Of a stretch of 40,979 nucleotides of DNA, positions 24,220-31,288 are shown piece by piece. Source of the DNA: an uncultured Oscillibacter sp. GTDB taxonomy: Bacteria > Bacillota > Clostridia > Oscillospirales > Oscillospiraceae. The stretch is from positions 1 to 40,979 of the forward strand of contig CAMBKF010000017.1 in assembly GCA_945868085.1 (NCBI GenBank). Direction: 5' to 3'. A program made the position numbers and the translations under genes. The notes below the pieces were generated by a model that was not told the DNA's origin, made no database searches, and was given only the letters and a program-made list of their open reading frames with translations. Every line of letters starts with the position of its first letter. Within the stretch, counting starts at the first letter, position 1.

Positions 24220-24708
24220 ATGCTGCCCCATCTCCAGGGCTCCATGGCGCCGGATGTAAATCTCAACGCCAAGGGTGTTTTCTACGGCGCCACCCTGCAG
24301 CACAGCAAGGCGCATTTCGTCCGCAGCATCATGGAGAGCCTGGGCTACCTGATCTGCCGGAATCTGGAGGCCATCGACGCTATGGGCCTCGAAGTCAAGC
24401 AGATCCGCACCATGGGCGGCGGCTCAAAGTCCGACATCTGGAATCAGATCAAGGCGGACATTACCGGCAAGACCCTGCATGTGACCTACTCCTCCCAGGA
24501 TACTGCCTGCCTGGGCGCCGCGATCCTGGCGGGCAAGGCCGCCGGCGTATTTGAGAGCATCGAGGCCGCCGTGGATTCTATGGTCAGGATCAAAAAGACC
24601 TTCGTGCCCGATCCCGCCAACCGGGCGGTCTACGACAGGCAGTACAAAAAATTCAAGCTGCTGTTCCGCTCCCTGGCAGAGCTTTTCGAGCAGGACGCCC
24701 AGCTCTGA
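24220..24708 (+). pseudogene. C-terminal fragment of an FGGY carbohydrate kinase
   Basis: About 162 residues equal to the last third of a xylulokinase-like FGGY kinase: LPHLQGSMAPDVNLNAKGVF, LQHSKAHFVRSIMESLGYL, the nucleotide-binding GGGSKSDIWNQIKADITG and DTACLGAAILAG. The N-terminal sugar-binding half is missing. An in-frame ATG at 24220 lies exactly at the joint with the hydantoinase fragment and has no ribosome binding site. The joint could be a genuine deletion between two neighbouring genes or an assembly collapse. Confidence 0.75.
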
Positions 24709-24757
24709 CCCGCGGCGCGGACAAGCAGCGCAAAAACAGAAACGGAGGAAAACGCAC

Positions 24758-25096
24758 ATGGAAAAATTGGGCAAGATCATTCGCCCCAAGGACGCAAAGG
24801 TTTTCATGGACGAGCAGGAGCTGGTGCGGGAATATCTGCGCACAGATAAGATCACCTTCGGAGTCTCCCGGCTGAAGCCCGGCGCAGTGGGCGGCCTGGA
24901 CACCGGCCACGCAGAGGCGGACGAGGTATTCTTCTGCATGCAGGGCCATGTGCTCTGCTATTTCCCGGAGGATGACACCTACTACGAGCTGGAAACGGGC
25001 GATGCACTGCTGATCCCGCCTGCCACCGGGCACAAGCTGTTCAACATCGGCGAGGAGGACGCCCTCATCAGCTGGAGCTGCGCACCGCACCCCTGA
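24758..25096 (+). CDS. Small single-domain cupin protein
   Basis: 112 residues from ATG 24758, with GGAGG 9 bases upstream. The centre and end fit a single cupin barrel: GLDTGHAEADEVFFCMQGHV (motif 1, with His and Glu available for metal) and ETGDALLIPPATGHKLFNIG (motif 2, with a His). Small cupins of sugar clusters often act as epimerases, isomerases or binding proteins, but nothing more specific can be said. It lies 49 bp after the kinase fragment in the plus-strand cluster. Confidence 0.85.
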   Translation: MEKLGKIIRPKDAKVFMDEQELVREYLRTDKITFGVSRLKPGAVGGLDTGHAEADEVFFCMQGHVLCYFPEDDTYYELETGDALLIPPATGHKLFNIGEEDALISWSCAPHP

Positions 25097-25153
25097 GTCC
25101 CCAGTTCCACACAAAAAGATCCAATTATATTAATGTAAAGGAAGTATGTACTT

Positions 25154-25822
25154 ATGAGCAAACACCCCGAACTGATCGTTATGCTGACCCACAACGACCG
25201 CACCGTACCCAACGCCTATGAGATCTTTGACGCCTGCAAGGACACCAAGGCAAAATACTGGGGTTTCAAGGAAGTCGGCATCCCCCTGGATGAGATGAAG
25301 CGGCTGTGCGCCTACATGAAGTCCTGCGGCAAGACCACCTTCCTGGAGGTAGTGGCCTACACGGAGGCAGAGTGCCTGGAGGGCGCAAAAATGGCCGTGG
25401 AATGCGGCTTTGACTGCCTGATGGGCACCATCTTCTTCGATTCCATTCTGGCCTACTGCCAGGCCCACCACCTGCGCTACATGCCCTTTGTGGGCAAGAT
25501 CACCGGCCGTCCCTCCGTGCTGGAGGGCACCGTGGAGGGTATGATCGAGGAGGCCAACCGTCTCATCGCCAAGGGCGCCTACGGCATCGATCTGCTGGGC
25601 TACCGCTACACCGGTGACGCCGTGGATCTGAACAAGCGGTTCGTTGCCGGTGTCAGCGCCCCCGTGTGCCTGGCCGGCTCCGTCTCCAGCTATCAGCGGC
25701 TGGACGAGGTGAAGGACGCAGGCTCCTGGGCCTTCACCATCGGCGGCGCATTCTTTGAGAACAAGTTTGACGGCACCTTCGCCGAGCAGGTGGACAAGGT
25801 CGTTGATTACATGGCTCGATAA
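25154..25822 (+). CDS. TIM-barrel protein of unknown function
   Basis: 222 residues. Alternating beta/alpha pattern of a TIM barrel: LIVMLTHNDRTV, YWGFKEVGI, TTFLEVVAYTEAECLEGAK, FDCLMGTIFFD, GAYGIDLLGYRY, and the end APVCLAGSVSS (about 169-179) with SWAFTIGGAFFE (about 192-203), the place of the phosphate-binding loops in ribulose-phosphate-binding barrels. I do not recognise the exact family. A role on a phosphorylated sugar intermediate is plausible because kinases, an isomerase and a cupin surround it. A clear AAAGGAAG precedes the ATG. Confidence 0.75.
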   Translation: MSKHPELIVMLTHNDRTVPNAYEIFDACKDTKAKYWGFKEVGIPLDEMKRLCAYMKSCGKTTFLEVVAYTEAECLEGAKMAVECGFDCLMGTIFFDSILAYCQAHHLRYMPFVGKITGRPSVLEGTVEGMIEEANRLIAKGAYGIDLLGYRYTGDAVDLNKRFVAGVSAPVCLAGSVSSYQRLDEVKDAGSWAFTIGGAFFENKFDGTFAEQVDKVVDYMAR

Positions 25823-25836
25823 GAGCCCACATTCTT

Positions 25837-25862
25837 CCGGGCGGAGGCTCCCCTCCGCCCGG
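25837..25862 (+). promoter_or_regulatory. Hairpin between TIM-barrel and flavin reductase genes
   Basis: A perfect 11-bp GC-rich stem, 25837-25847 with 25852-25862, and a CTCC loop. No T run follows, so it is a weak terminator at best and may mark the 3' end of the sugar transcript or protect mRNA. Confidence 0.5.
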
Positions 25863-25885
25863 TCTTACAGCAGGAGGTTTTCCCT

Positions 25886-26389
25886 ATGGAACGGATCCCC
25901 ATCGGTCAGGCACAAAAGCTGACCTCTCCCAACCCCTTCGCACTCCTGACCGTCCGGAAGCCGGACGGAAAAACCAACGTAATGGCGGTCTCCTGGTGGA
26001 GCTACGCCTCCAACCACCCCGCCTCCGTGGTCGTCTGTCTCAGCAGCAAGGGCTATTCCGGCCAGTGCATCCGGGAGAGCGGTGCCTTCGGCCTGTCAGT
26101 GGTCGGCGAGGAGCTGCGGGAGGCCGCCATGCGGGCGGGTACCTGCTCCGGCCGGAATATGGACAAGGCCTGGGAGCTGGGTATCCCCCTCACCGGGGCG
26201 GATGAGTTTCCCCAGGCCATGGTGGCAGGCAGCCGCCTGTGGCTGTCCTGCCAATGGACGGACAGCCTGACCATCGGCGACCACGTCCTGTATGTGGGTG
26301 AGGTCACAGACATCCTGGGCGACGCGTCCGTGAAGGGACTGTACGCATGGAACGGCTACGACCTTTTAGACACAGTCCCCGGCGAGTAA
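25886..26389 (+). CDS. Flavin reductase-like FMN-binding protein
   Basis: 167 residues of the split-barrel flavin reductase family: PNPFALLTVRKPDGKTNVMA (residues about 15-34), AVSWWSYASNHPASVVVCLS and the loop KGYSGQCIRESGAFGLSVV, in the FMN-contact positions. It may bind FMN and reduce it or act as a small flavoprotein; partner unknown. CAGGAGG is well placed. It is the last gene before two hairpins that separate it from the convergent DegV gene. Confidence 0.85.
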   Translation: MERIPIGQAQKLTSPNPFALLTVRKPDGKTNVMAVSWWSYASNHPASVVVCLSSKGYSGQCIRESGAFGLSVVGEELREAAMRAGTCSGRNMDKAWELGIPLTGADEFPQAMVAGSRLWLSCQWTDSLTIGDHVLYVGEVTDILGDASVKGLYAWNGYDLLDTVPGE

Positions 26390-26432
26390 CGCGTCTTCCG
26401 CCGCAAGCTTTTTACTTTTCCGCCGCTTCCAA

Positions 26433-26468
26433 AAAGCCAGGCGTCCGCTTCAGCGGACGCCTGGCTTT
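26433..26468 (+). terminator. Terminator after the flavin reductase gene
   Basis: A near-perfect 16-17-bp stem, 26433-26449 with 26452-26468, around a minimal loop and ending in TTT. It lies 44 bp past the stop codon. Confidence 0.8.
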
Positions 26469-26480
26469 GCGCAATAAGCT

Positions 26481-26503
26481 CCCCGCCGGGAATGCCGGCG
26501 GGG
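26481..26503. terminator. Second hairpin between convergent genes
   Basis: CCCCGCCGG and CCGGCGGGG form a 9-bp stem around GAATG. It is just downstream of degV on the minus strand (T-poor tail AGCTTATT) and could also back up the plus-strand terminator. Confidence 0.55.
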
Positions 26504-26531
26504 CTTTGGACTATTGTAGAGCTCTGTTTTC

Positions 26532-27389
26532 TCATTCCTGCCGCAGGAACAGCACGCCCAGGGTGCCCGGGCCGCAGTGGGAGGACACGGTGCAGCCTGC
26601 CTGGGTCACGAACACCTCCCGGAATGGGGCCAGGGACTTCACCAGCTCTGTCAGCTGGGCCAGGGTCTCCTCCGACACGCCGCCGGAGTGGGTGATGAAG
26701 GCCCAGTCCTCTACCACGGTCTTGCCCACCAGCCGCTCGGCGATATACTGCCGGTAGACCCGGTCCATGGTGCCCCGGTACTTCTTGCAGACCACCAGCT
26801 TACCCTCCCGCATCTCCAGGCAGGGCTTCAGCTTCAGCACGTTGGCGCCCAGGGCCGCCACGCCGCTGCAGCGGCCGCCCTTCCACATATATTCCAGGGT
26901 ATCCAGCACGAAGCTGGTGTCGCTGTGGGGCGCCAGGCGGCGCAGGGCATCGGCAATATCTCCCGCCGCCATGCCCGCATCCCGGAGCTTGGCTCCCTGC
27001 AGGGCCAGCAAACCGCCGCCGGTGGAGAGCTGGCGGCTGTCCACCACATGGATACGCCCCGCCTCCAGCTCCGCTGCGGCTATGAGGGCGTTCTGGCAGG
27101 TGCCGGACAGGTCCGCGCTGATGTCGATGTGAACGATGTCATACCCCTCCGCCAGAATGGCGCCGAAAAACTCCTTGAACTGCTCCGGGCTCACCGCCGC
27201 CGTCTTAGGCAGGGTGCCGTCCTTGCGGAAATCGGCATAGAGATCCTCGGAGGTGTAGTGGCCGTCATCGGGGAAAATGCGCTCTCCGGTCTGGATGGTC
27301 AGGGGCACGGTGCGGATCTGAAAGCGCTCCAGCAGCGCTGGGGTCAGGTCGCAGGTGCTGTCATAGGTGATGCAAACGGGTCTGGGCAT
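26532..27389 (-). CDS. DegV family fatty-acid-binding protein
   Basis: 285 residues from ATG 27387-27389, with AGGAGG 9 bases ahead; the open frame extends further upstream without a better start. Two-domain DegV layout: VCITYDSTCDLTPALLERF at the start, TIQTGERIFPDDGHYTSEDL, the TAAVSPEQFKEFF segment, IDISADLSGTCQNA in the lipid-binding region and the C-terminal FVTQAGCTVSSHCGPGTLGV. DegV proteins bind a fatty acid; related FakB proteins hand it to the FakA kinase for phospholipid synthesis. No fakA is seen here, so the role beyond lipid binding is open. It is transcribed divergently from the response regulator. Confidence 0.93.
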   Translation of the reverse strand: MPRPVCITYDSTCDLTPALLERFQIRTVPLTIQTGERIFPDDGHYTSEDLYADFRKDGTLPKTAAVSPEQFKEFFGAILAEGYDIVHIDISADLSGTCQNALIAAAELEAGRIHVVDSRQLSTGGGLLALQGAKLRDAGMAAGDIADALRRLAPHSDTSFVLDTLEYMWKGGRCSGVAALGANVLKLKPCLEMREGKLVVCKKYRGTMDRVYRQYIAERLVGKTVVEDWAFITHSGGVSEETLAQLTELVKSLAPFREVFVTQAGCTVSSHCGPGTLGVLFLRQE

Positions 27390-27530
27390 GAAGCGGTTCC
27401 TCCTGTTTTCTTCTGTCTCCGGGTCAGTATACCCGGCCAACCTCAACACAAGCTCAAAAAAGCTCGATTTTTCGGGGGGGATGTGATAGAATCGTAAAAG
27501 AATCGCAAAAAAAGTTGAGGAGGGGCCTGC

Positions 27531-28223
27531 ATGTTTCGAATTTTAGTAGCCGAGGATGACGAGAGCACCCGCCTGCTCATGTGCGAGGTGCTGCGCCGGG
27601 CAGGCTATGAGCCCTGTCCCGCCCGGGACGGCGTGGAGGCCCTGGAGGTCATGGATCATTTCCAGTGCGACCTGGCCATTGTGGACATCACCATGCCCCG
27701 GATGGACGGCATCGCCTTTACCCAAACCCTGCGGGAGGGCAACTGCGACCTGCCGGTGCTCATGGTGACGGCCCGGGTGACCCAGGAGGACAAGCGCCGG
27801 GGCTTCCGGGCGGGGACGGACGACTACATGGTCAAGCCCGTAGATGAGGAGGAAATGCTCTGGCGCGTGGAGGCCCTGCTGCGGCGCTACCGCAGCACAG
27901 CGGAGCGGCGGCTGACCGTGGGCCGCACGGTCCTGGACCGCAGCGCCCTGCAGGTCATCACCCCCCAGGGCACCCAGCAGCTCACGGCCAAGGAGTTCAT
28001 GCTGCTGCTGAAGCTGCTGAGCTATCCCCGAACCCTTTTCACCAAGCGCCAGCTCATTGACGACATCTGGGACCTGGACAGCGACGTGGACGAGCACACC
28101 GTGGAGGTCTATATCTCCCGGCTCCGGGATAAATTCCGGGGCAATCCGGACTTTGAGCTGCGGACTATCCGGGGCTTCGGCTACATGGGGATGCCCCGGG
28201 AGGATGAAAATGCGCAGAAATAA
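27531..28223 (+). CDS. OmpR-family response regulator
   Basis: 230 residues. Receiver domain (1-120) with acidic pocket Asp9/Asp10, phosphorylation site Asp52 in VDITMPRMDG, MVTA and the Lys in MVKPVD. The C-terminal winged helix (about 125-225) has QLTAKEFMLLLKLLSY, the recognition helix DEHTVEVYISRLRDKF and the closing RTIRGFGY. It binds DNA when phosphorylated by its partner kinase, whose gene overlaps its 3' end. The ribosome binding site GAGGAGG is strong. Target genes are not evident; the PAP2 gene downstream is a candidate. Confidence 0.95.
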   Translation: MFRILVAEDDESTRLLMCEVLRRAGYEPCPARDGVEALEVMDHFQCDLAIVDITMPRMDGIAFTQTLREGNCDLPVLMVTARVTQEDKRRGFRAGTDDYMVKPVDEEEMLWRVEALLRRYRSTAERRLTVGRTVLDRSALQVITPQGTQQLTAKEFMLLLKLLSYPRTLFTKRQLIDDIWDLDSDVDEHTVEVYISRLRDKFRGNPDFELRTIRGFGYMGMPREDENAQK

Positions 28224-29271
28224 AGGTAAGAAGGAAAACCCGCCTGCCAGGCTCCTGTGGACCATGTTTCTGCTGGTGCTGGGGCTGGTGGTGGTATATG
28301 CCACCCTGGCTTTGGGTATTTATTCACTGGTACAGCAGCTGGTGCGGCTGGACGAGAGCGACTACACCCTGCTGTGGCCCATTCTTATTCTCTCCGTCAG
28401 CGCCATAGTGGGCACCCTGCTGGCCATCTTCATTTTCCGGGGGTATCTAGCCCCCCTTTCCCGGCTGATGACCGCCACCCAGGCGGTGGCCGCCGGGGAC
28501 TACTCCGTCCGGGTGGAGCTGCGGGGCGCCCGGGGCGAGGTGGCGGAGTACATCCGCAGCTTCAACAAAATGGCCGAGGAGCTGGGCAGCGTGGAGCTGC
28601 TGCAGTCGGACTTTGTGAACACCTTTTCCCATGAGTTCAAAACGCCCCTCATCTCTATCCGGGGCTTTGCCAAGCTCCTGCAGAGCAGCGACCTGACGGA
28701 CCAGCAGCGCCGGACCTACACGGACACCATCGTGCGCCAGTCGGAGCGGCTGGCGGCCATGAGCACCCATATCCTGGAGCTGACCCAGTACGAGAACACG
28801 GAGATCGTCTCCGGCAAGACCGTATACAGCCTGGACGAGCAGCTGCGCCAGTGCATTCACCAGCAGGAGCGGAGCTGGCTGCAAAAGGGGCTGACGGTGG
28901 AGGGGGACCTGGATCCGGCGGATTACTACGGCAACGAGGAGCTGGTGGAGCACATCTGGTCCAACCTCATCTCCAACGCCATCCGCTTCACCCCCGCCGG
29001 CGGGCAGATCACCGTAGTCCTGCGCAAGGGGGAGGACGAGATCACCGTGTCCGTCTCCGACACCGGCATCGGCATGGACGAGGAGACCCAGCGGCATATT
29101 TTCGACAAGTTTTACCGGGCCGAGCCGTACCCGGACAGCCGGGGCAACGGCCTGGGCCTGTCCATCGTGCGGCGGGCAGTGGAGCTGTGCGGCGGGCGGA
29201 TCGAGGTGTTCTCCCGGCCCGGCAAGGGCTCCACCTTTACCGTGACCCTGGCCCGGCCCGCCGGGAATTGA
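28210..29271 (+). CDS. Membrane sensor histidine kinase
   Basis: 353 residues. ATG 28210 is preferred to 28204 because GGAGG lies 6 bases ahead of it; the gene overlaps the response regulator by 14 bp. Two membrane segments (about 17-41 and 55-77) leave only ~13 residues outside, so it probably senses membrane state or a neighbour protein rather than a soluble ligand. HAMP about 78-125, phosphoacceptor His141 in FSHEFKTPLISI, ATPase domain with Asn252 (NLISNAIRF), DTGIGM (284-289) and GNGLGLSI (312-319). It phosphorylates the upstream-encoded regulator. All catalytic motifs are intact. Confidence 0.94.
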   Translation: MRRNKGKKENPPARLLWTMFLLVLGLVVVYATLALGIYSLVQQLVRLDESDYTLLWPILILSVSAIVGTLLAIFIFRGYLAPLSRLMTATQAVAAGDYSVRVELRGARGEVAEYIRSFNKMAEELGSVELLQSDFVNTFSHEFKTPLISIRGFAKLLQSSDLTDQQRRTYTDTIVRQSERLAAMSTHILELTQYENTEIVSGKTVYSLDEQLRQCIHQQERSWLQKGLTVEGDLDPADYYGNEELVEHIWSNLISNAIRFTPAGGQITVVLRKGEDEITVSVSDTGIGMDEETQRHIFDKFYRAEPYPDSRGNGLGLSIVRRAVELCGGRIEVFSRPGKGSTFTVTLARPAGN

Positions 29272-29308
29272 GCCTTGTTTCCTGCCGGGAGGTCCTTCCA
29301 CTTCCCGG

Positions 29309-29337
29309 TTGCAAAACGCGTTAAAGTCATGTATAGT
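29309..29337 (+). promoter_or_regulatory. Promoter of the PAP2 gene
   Basis: TTGCAA (29309-29314) and TATAGT (29332-29337) with a 17-bp spacer, followed 26 bp later by the ATG with GGGAGG. The PAP2 gene can thus be transcribed apart from the two-component genes. Confidence 0.7.
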
Positions 29338-29363
29338 ATAGGGACACATAGGGAGGTCATACT

Positions 29364-30020
29364 ATGAAAGAAAAATTGCAGCTGGGGAAGCTGGTCCCCC
29401 GGTACTCCGTTCCCTGGCTGTTGGGCGCCCTGGCATGGCAGCTGGGTCTGTATTTTTTGGCCAAGCTGCTGACGGACGGCCGCTTCCATTACGATCTGTC
29501 CATTCCGCTGGACGGCAAGATCCCCTTTATCCCCTTCTTCATGCTGATCTATTGGGGAGCATATCTCTCCTGGGGCCTGAACTATATCCTGGCCGCCCGG
29601 GAGAGCCGGGACCACTGCCGCCGCTGCATCACCGCCGACATGATCGCCAAGGCCCTGTGCTTTGTGATCTTTCTGCTGCTGCCCACCACCATCGCCCGGC
29701 CGGAGGCCGGCGGCAGCGGCCTCATTGGCTGGCTCACCCGCACCATCTACGCGGCAGACACGCCTGTGGCCCTGTTCCCGTCCATCCACTGCCTGGATTC
29801 CTGGCTGTGCTGGCGGTTCTTGGTGAAATGCGAAAAGGTGCCCCGGTGGTATAAATGGGTGAACTTTGTGTTCTCGCTGCTGGTGTGCGCCTCCACGGTG
29901 CTGGTAAAGCAGCATGTGCTCGTGGATATTTTTGCGGGCATCGCCGTGGCGGAGCTGGGCCTGCTGCTCGCCCGCCCGGTGTGGGACAGCCTGAAAAAAC
30001 GAAAAACAGCCGGGATATAA
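29364..30020 (+). CDS. PAP2-family membrane phosphatase or phosphotransferase
   Basis: 218 residues with about five or six membrane segments. The active-site pieces of the phosphatidic-acid-phosphatase type 2 superfamily are present: FPSIHCLDSW with Ser140 and His142, and KQHVLVDIFAGI with the nucleophile His184 and Asp188. The usual SRxxxxxHxxxD is changed to VKQHVLVD, as in the inositol-phosphorylceramide-synthase-like branch, and the first motif (KxxxxxxRP) is not clear. It should act on a lipid or polyprenyl phosphate at the outer membrane face. It lies next to a two-component system with a tiny sensor domain, which may respond to the cell envelope. Confidence 0.82.
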   Translation: MKEKLQLGKLVPRYSVPWLLGALAWQLGLYFLAKLLTDGRFHYDLSIPLDGKIPFIPFFMLIYWGAYLSWGLNYILAARESRDHCRRCITADMIAKALCFVIFLLLPTTIARPEAGGSGLIGWLTRTIYAADTPVALFPSIHCLDSWLCWRFLVKCEKVPRWYKWVNFVFSLLVCASTVLVKQHVLVDIFAGIAVAELGLLLARPVWDSLKKRKTAGI

Positions 30021-30072
30021 AAGAGTGCAGCCGCACCCAAGCTATTTAACGACAACGGTAAGGAAGGGTGTG

Positions 30073-30180
30073 TGAGGGAAACCCAAGAAGGGTGTCCCTC
30101 ACCATTCAAATCATCGTTATTGAAGCTTTTTCAAAGCTTCAATAACGTAGGCAGCGTGGCGTAAAATCTTTTCGCCGCGC
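30073..30180 (+). other. Cluster of three hairpins before the binding-protein gene
   Basis: Three stems in a row: GTGAGGGA (30073-30080) with TCCCTCAC (30096-30103), extended by ACCC/GGGT; a 15-bp perfect stem, 30115-30129 with 30133-30147; and GCGTGGCG (30154-30161) with CGCCGCGC (30173-30180). None has a T run long enough for a good terminator. They fill the whole gap between PAP2 and the next gene, so they may form a leader RNA or a mobile interspersed repeat. No known riboswitch consensus was recognised. Confidence 0.45.
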
Positions 30181-30213
30181 TGAAGCGCATGAGCGCTTTC
30201 GGAGGAATGCTCT

Positions 30214-30975
30214 ATGAAAAGGATCGTTTCATTTATTCTGTGTGTGCTGATGGCGGCGGCCCTGCTGGCCGGCTGCGGCGATAGAAAGCAGCGCACCACC
30301 TGGATCATCGCCGTAGACGGGGACTTCAGTCCCTTCGTGTACGCCGACGCGGACGGCAAAGCCGCAGGCCTGGATGTGGAGATCCTGGACGCCATCGCCC
30401 GGGATCAGAACTTCCAGTACGAGCTGCGCCCCTCGGACTGGGACACCGCCATGGGTGTGTTCACCTCCCACCAGGCCCAGGTCCTCATGGGCAGCATCGC
30501 CAGCTCCCAGGACCGGATAGACGGCGGATGGTACTTCTCCCAGAGCTTTTATGACGGCGTGACCCAGAGCATGGCCATGGAGCCCAGCAGCGACACCAAC
30601 ACCCTGGCGGACCTGGCCGGCAAGGCCGTGGCCGTGGTCTCCGGCACACTGGGCGCCGCCTACGCCGAGAGCGTGAAGGATGCATACGGCTTTTCCATCG
30701 CCACCTTCAGCGATTCCCCCGCCATGTACGCGGCGGTACTGAAGGGCCAGGCGGCCGCCTGCTTTGAGGATACCCCCGCCCTGCGGGACAGCATCGCCGG
30801 CGGCGTGGCCCTGGAAATGGTTCCCGGCAGCGAGGGCGCAGCCTCCGATTACTGTGTGGCCATCTGCGACGAAAAGGATCAGCCGTTTCTGGAGCTGTTC
30901 AATCAGGGCCTGGCCAACATCCGGGCCAATGGGGTCTACGACGCCATCCTCGCCAGGTACGCGGATAGCCTATAA
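30214..30975 (+). CDS. Amino-acid-binding lipoprotein (solute-binding protein family 3)
   Basis: 253 residues. Lipoprotein signal with lipobox LAGC (Cys21). The mature protein has the periplasmic-binding fold of family 3: FSPFVYADADGKAAGLDVEI (about 37-56) near the ligand site, LADLAGKAVAVVSGTLGAAYA at the domain hinge, and YCVAICDEKDQPFLELFNQGL at the end. Such proteins capture polar amino acids or cystine for an ABC importer. No permease or ATPase gene adjoins it, so it is an orphan here. The next gene set is cysteine synthesis behind a cysteine-sensing leader, so cystine or a related sulfur compound is a fair but untested guess. GGAGG before the ATG. Confidence 0.85.
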   Translation: MKRIVSFILCVLMAAALLAGCGDRKQRTTWIIAVDGDFSPFVYADADGKAAGLDVEILDAIARDQNFQYELRPSDWDTAMGVFTSHQAQVLMGSIASSQDRIDGGWYFSQSFYDGVTQSMAMEPSSDTNTLADLAGKAVAVVSGTLGAAYAESVKDAYGFSIATFSDSPAMYAAVLKGQAAACFEDTPALRDSIAGGVALEMVPGSEGAASDYCVAICDEKDQPFLELFNQGLANIRANGVYDAILARYADSL

Positions 30976-31008
30976 AAAAAGTAGGATATATTTTGTGCAG
31001 TTTGCCAG

Positions 31009-31037
31009 TTGCATTTCCCCATGGGATTCCGTATACT
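31009..31037 (+). promoter_or_regulatory. Promoter of the cysteine leader-cysK-cysE operon
   Basis: TTGCAT (31009-31014) and TATACT (31032-31037) with a 17-bp spacer. Transcription should start near 31044, about 26 bases before the leader-peptide ATG. Confidence 0.8.
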
Positions 31038-31069
31038 TTAGGGTGCAATAAGAAAGCAGGAGGACGGAC

Positions 31070-31174
31070 ATGAACCGTTTTGCCATGAACAACTGCGGCA
31101 AGGCCATCTGTATGGCCTGTTGTTGTTGCGCGCATTTTGGTCATGTATGTTCTGCTGGTTCGCCGGAGGATTGA
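31070..31174 (+). CDS. Cysteine-rich leader peptide controlling cysK-cysE
   Basis: A 34-residue ORF with a fine ribosome binding site (AGGAGG, 6 bases before the ATG). Seven residues are Cys: 9, 14, 17, 18, 19, 20 and 27, with four in a row at 31118-31129 (TGT TGT TGT TGC). It lies between a good promoter and an intrinsic terminator, directly ahead of the genes for cysteine synthesis. A run of codons for the operon's own end product is the hallmark of ribosome-mediated attenuation, as in the his, trp or leu leaders. When charged Cys-tRNA is scarce the ribosome would stall in the Cys run, leave 31151-31160 free and let the antiterminator form. The ORF and the RNA pairing are seen directly; the mechanism is inferred. 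Confidence 0.85.
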   Translation: MNRFAMNNCGKAICMACCCCAHFGHVCSAGSPED

Positions 31175-31211
31175 TTTTTCCGGGCACACATTTTGTTCAC
31201 CAACCGGCAGA
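31151..31211 (+). promoter_or_regulatory. Antiterminator pairing of the cysteine leader
   Basis: TCTGCTGGTT (31151-31160, right after the last Cys codon and 11 bases before the stop) pairs over 10 of 10 positions (one G-U) with AACCGGCAGA (31202-31211). The second strand includes the first five bases of the terminator's 5' arm, so the two structures exclude each other. A ribosome that reaches the stop codon at 31172 covers 31151-31160 and favours termination; a ribosome stalled in the Cys run leaves it free. Confidence 0.8.
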
Positions 31212-31244
31212 GGGTGCATGACGCACCCTCTGCTTTTTATTTTT
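31207..31244 (+). terminator. Attenuator terminator before cysK
   Basis: GCAGAGGGTGC (31207-31217) and GCACCCTCTGC (31223-31233) form a perfect 11-bp stem with the loop ATGAC, followed by TTTTTATTTTT. It lies 45 bp before the cysK start and can only serve to stop transcription before the operon. Confidence 0.93.
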
Positions 31245-31288
31245 GGATGCGTCGGCACCTCCTGCCCCACATAGAAAGGAAGATCATT

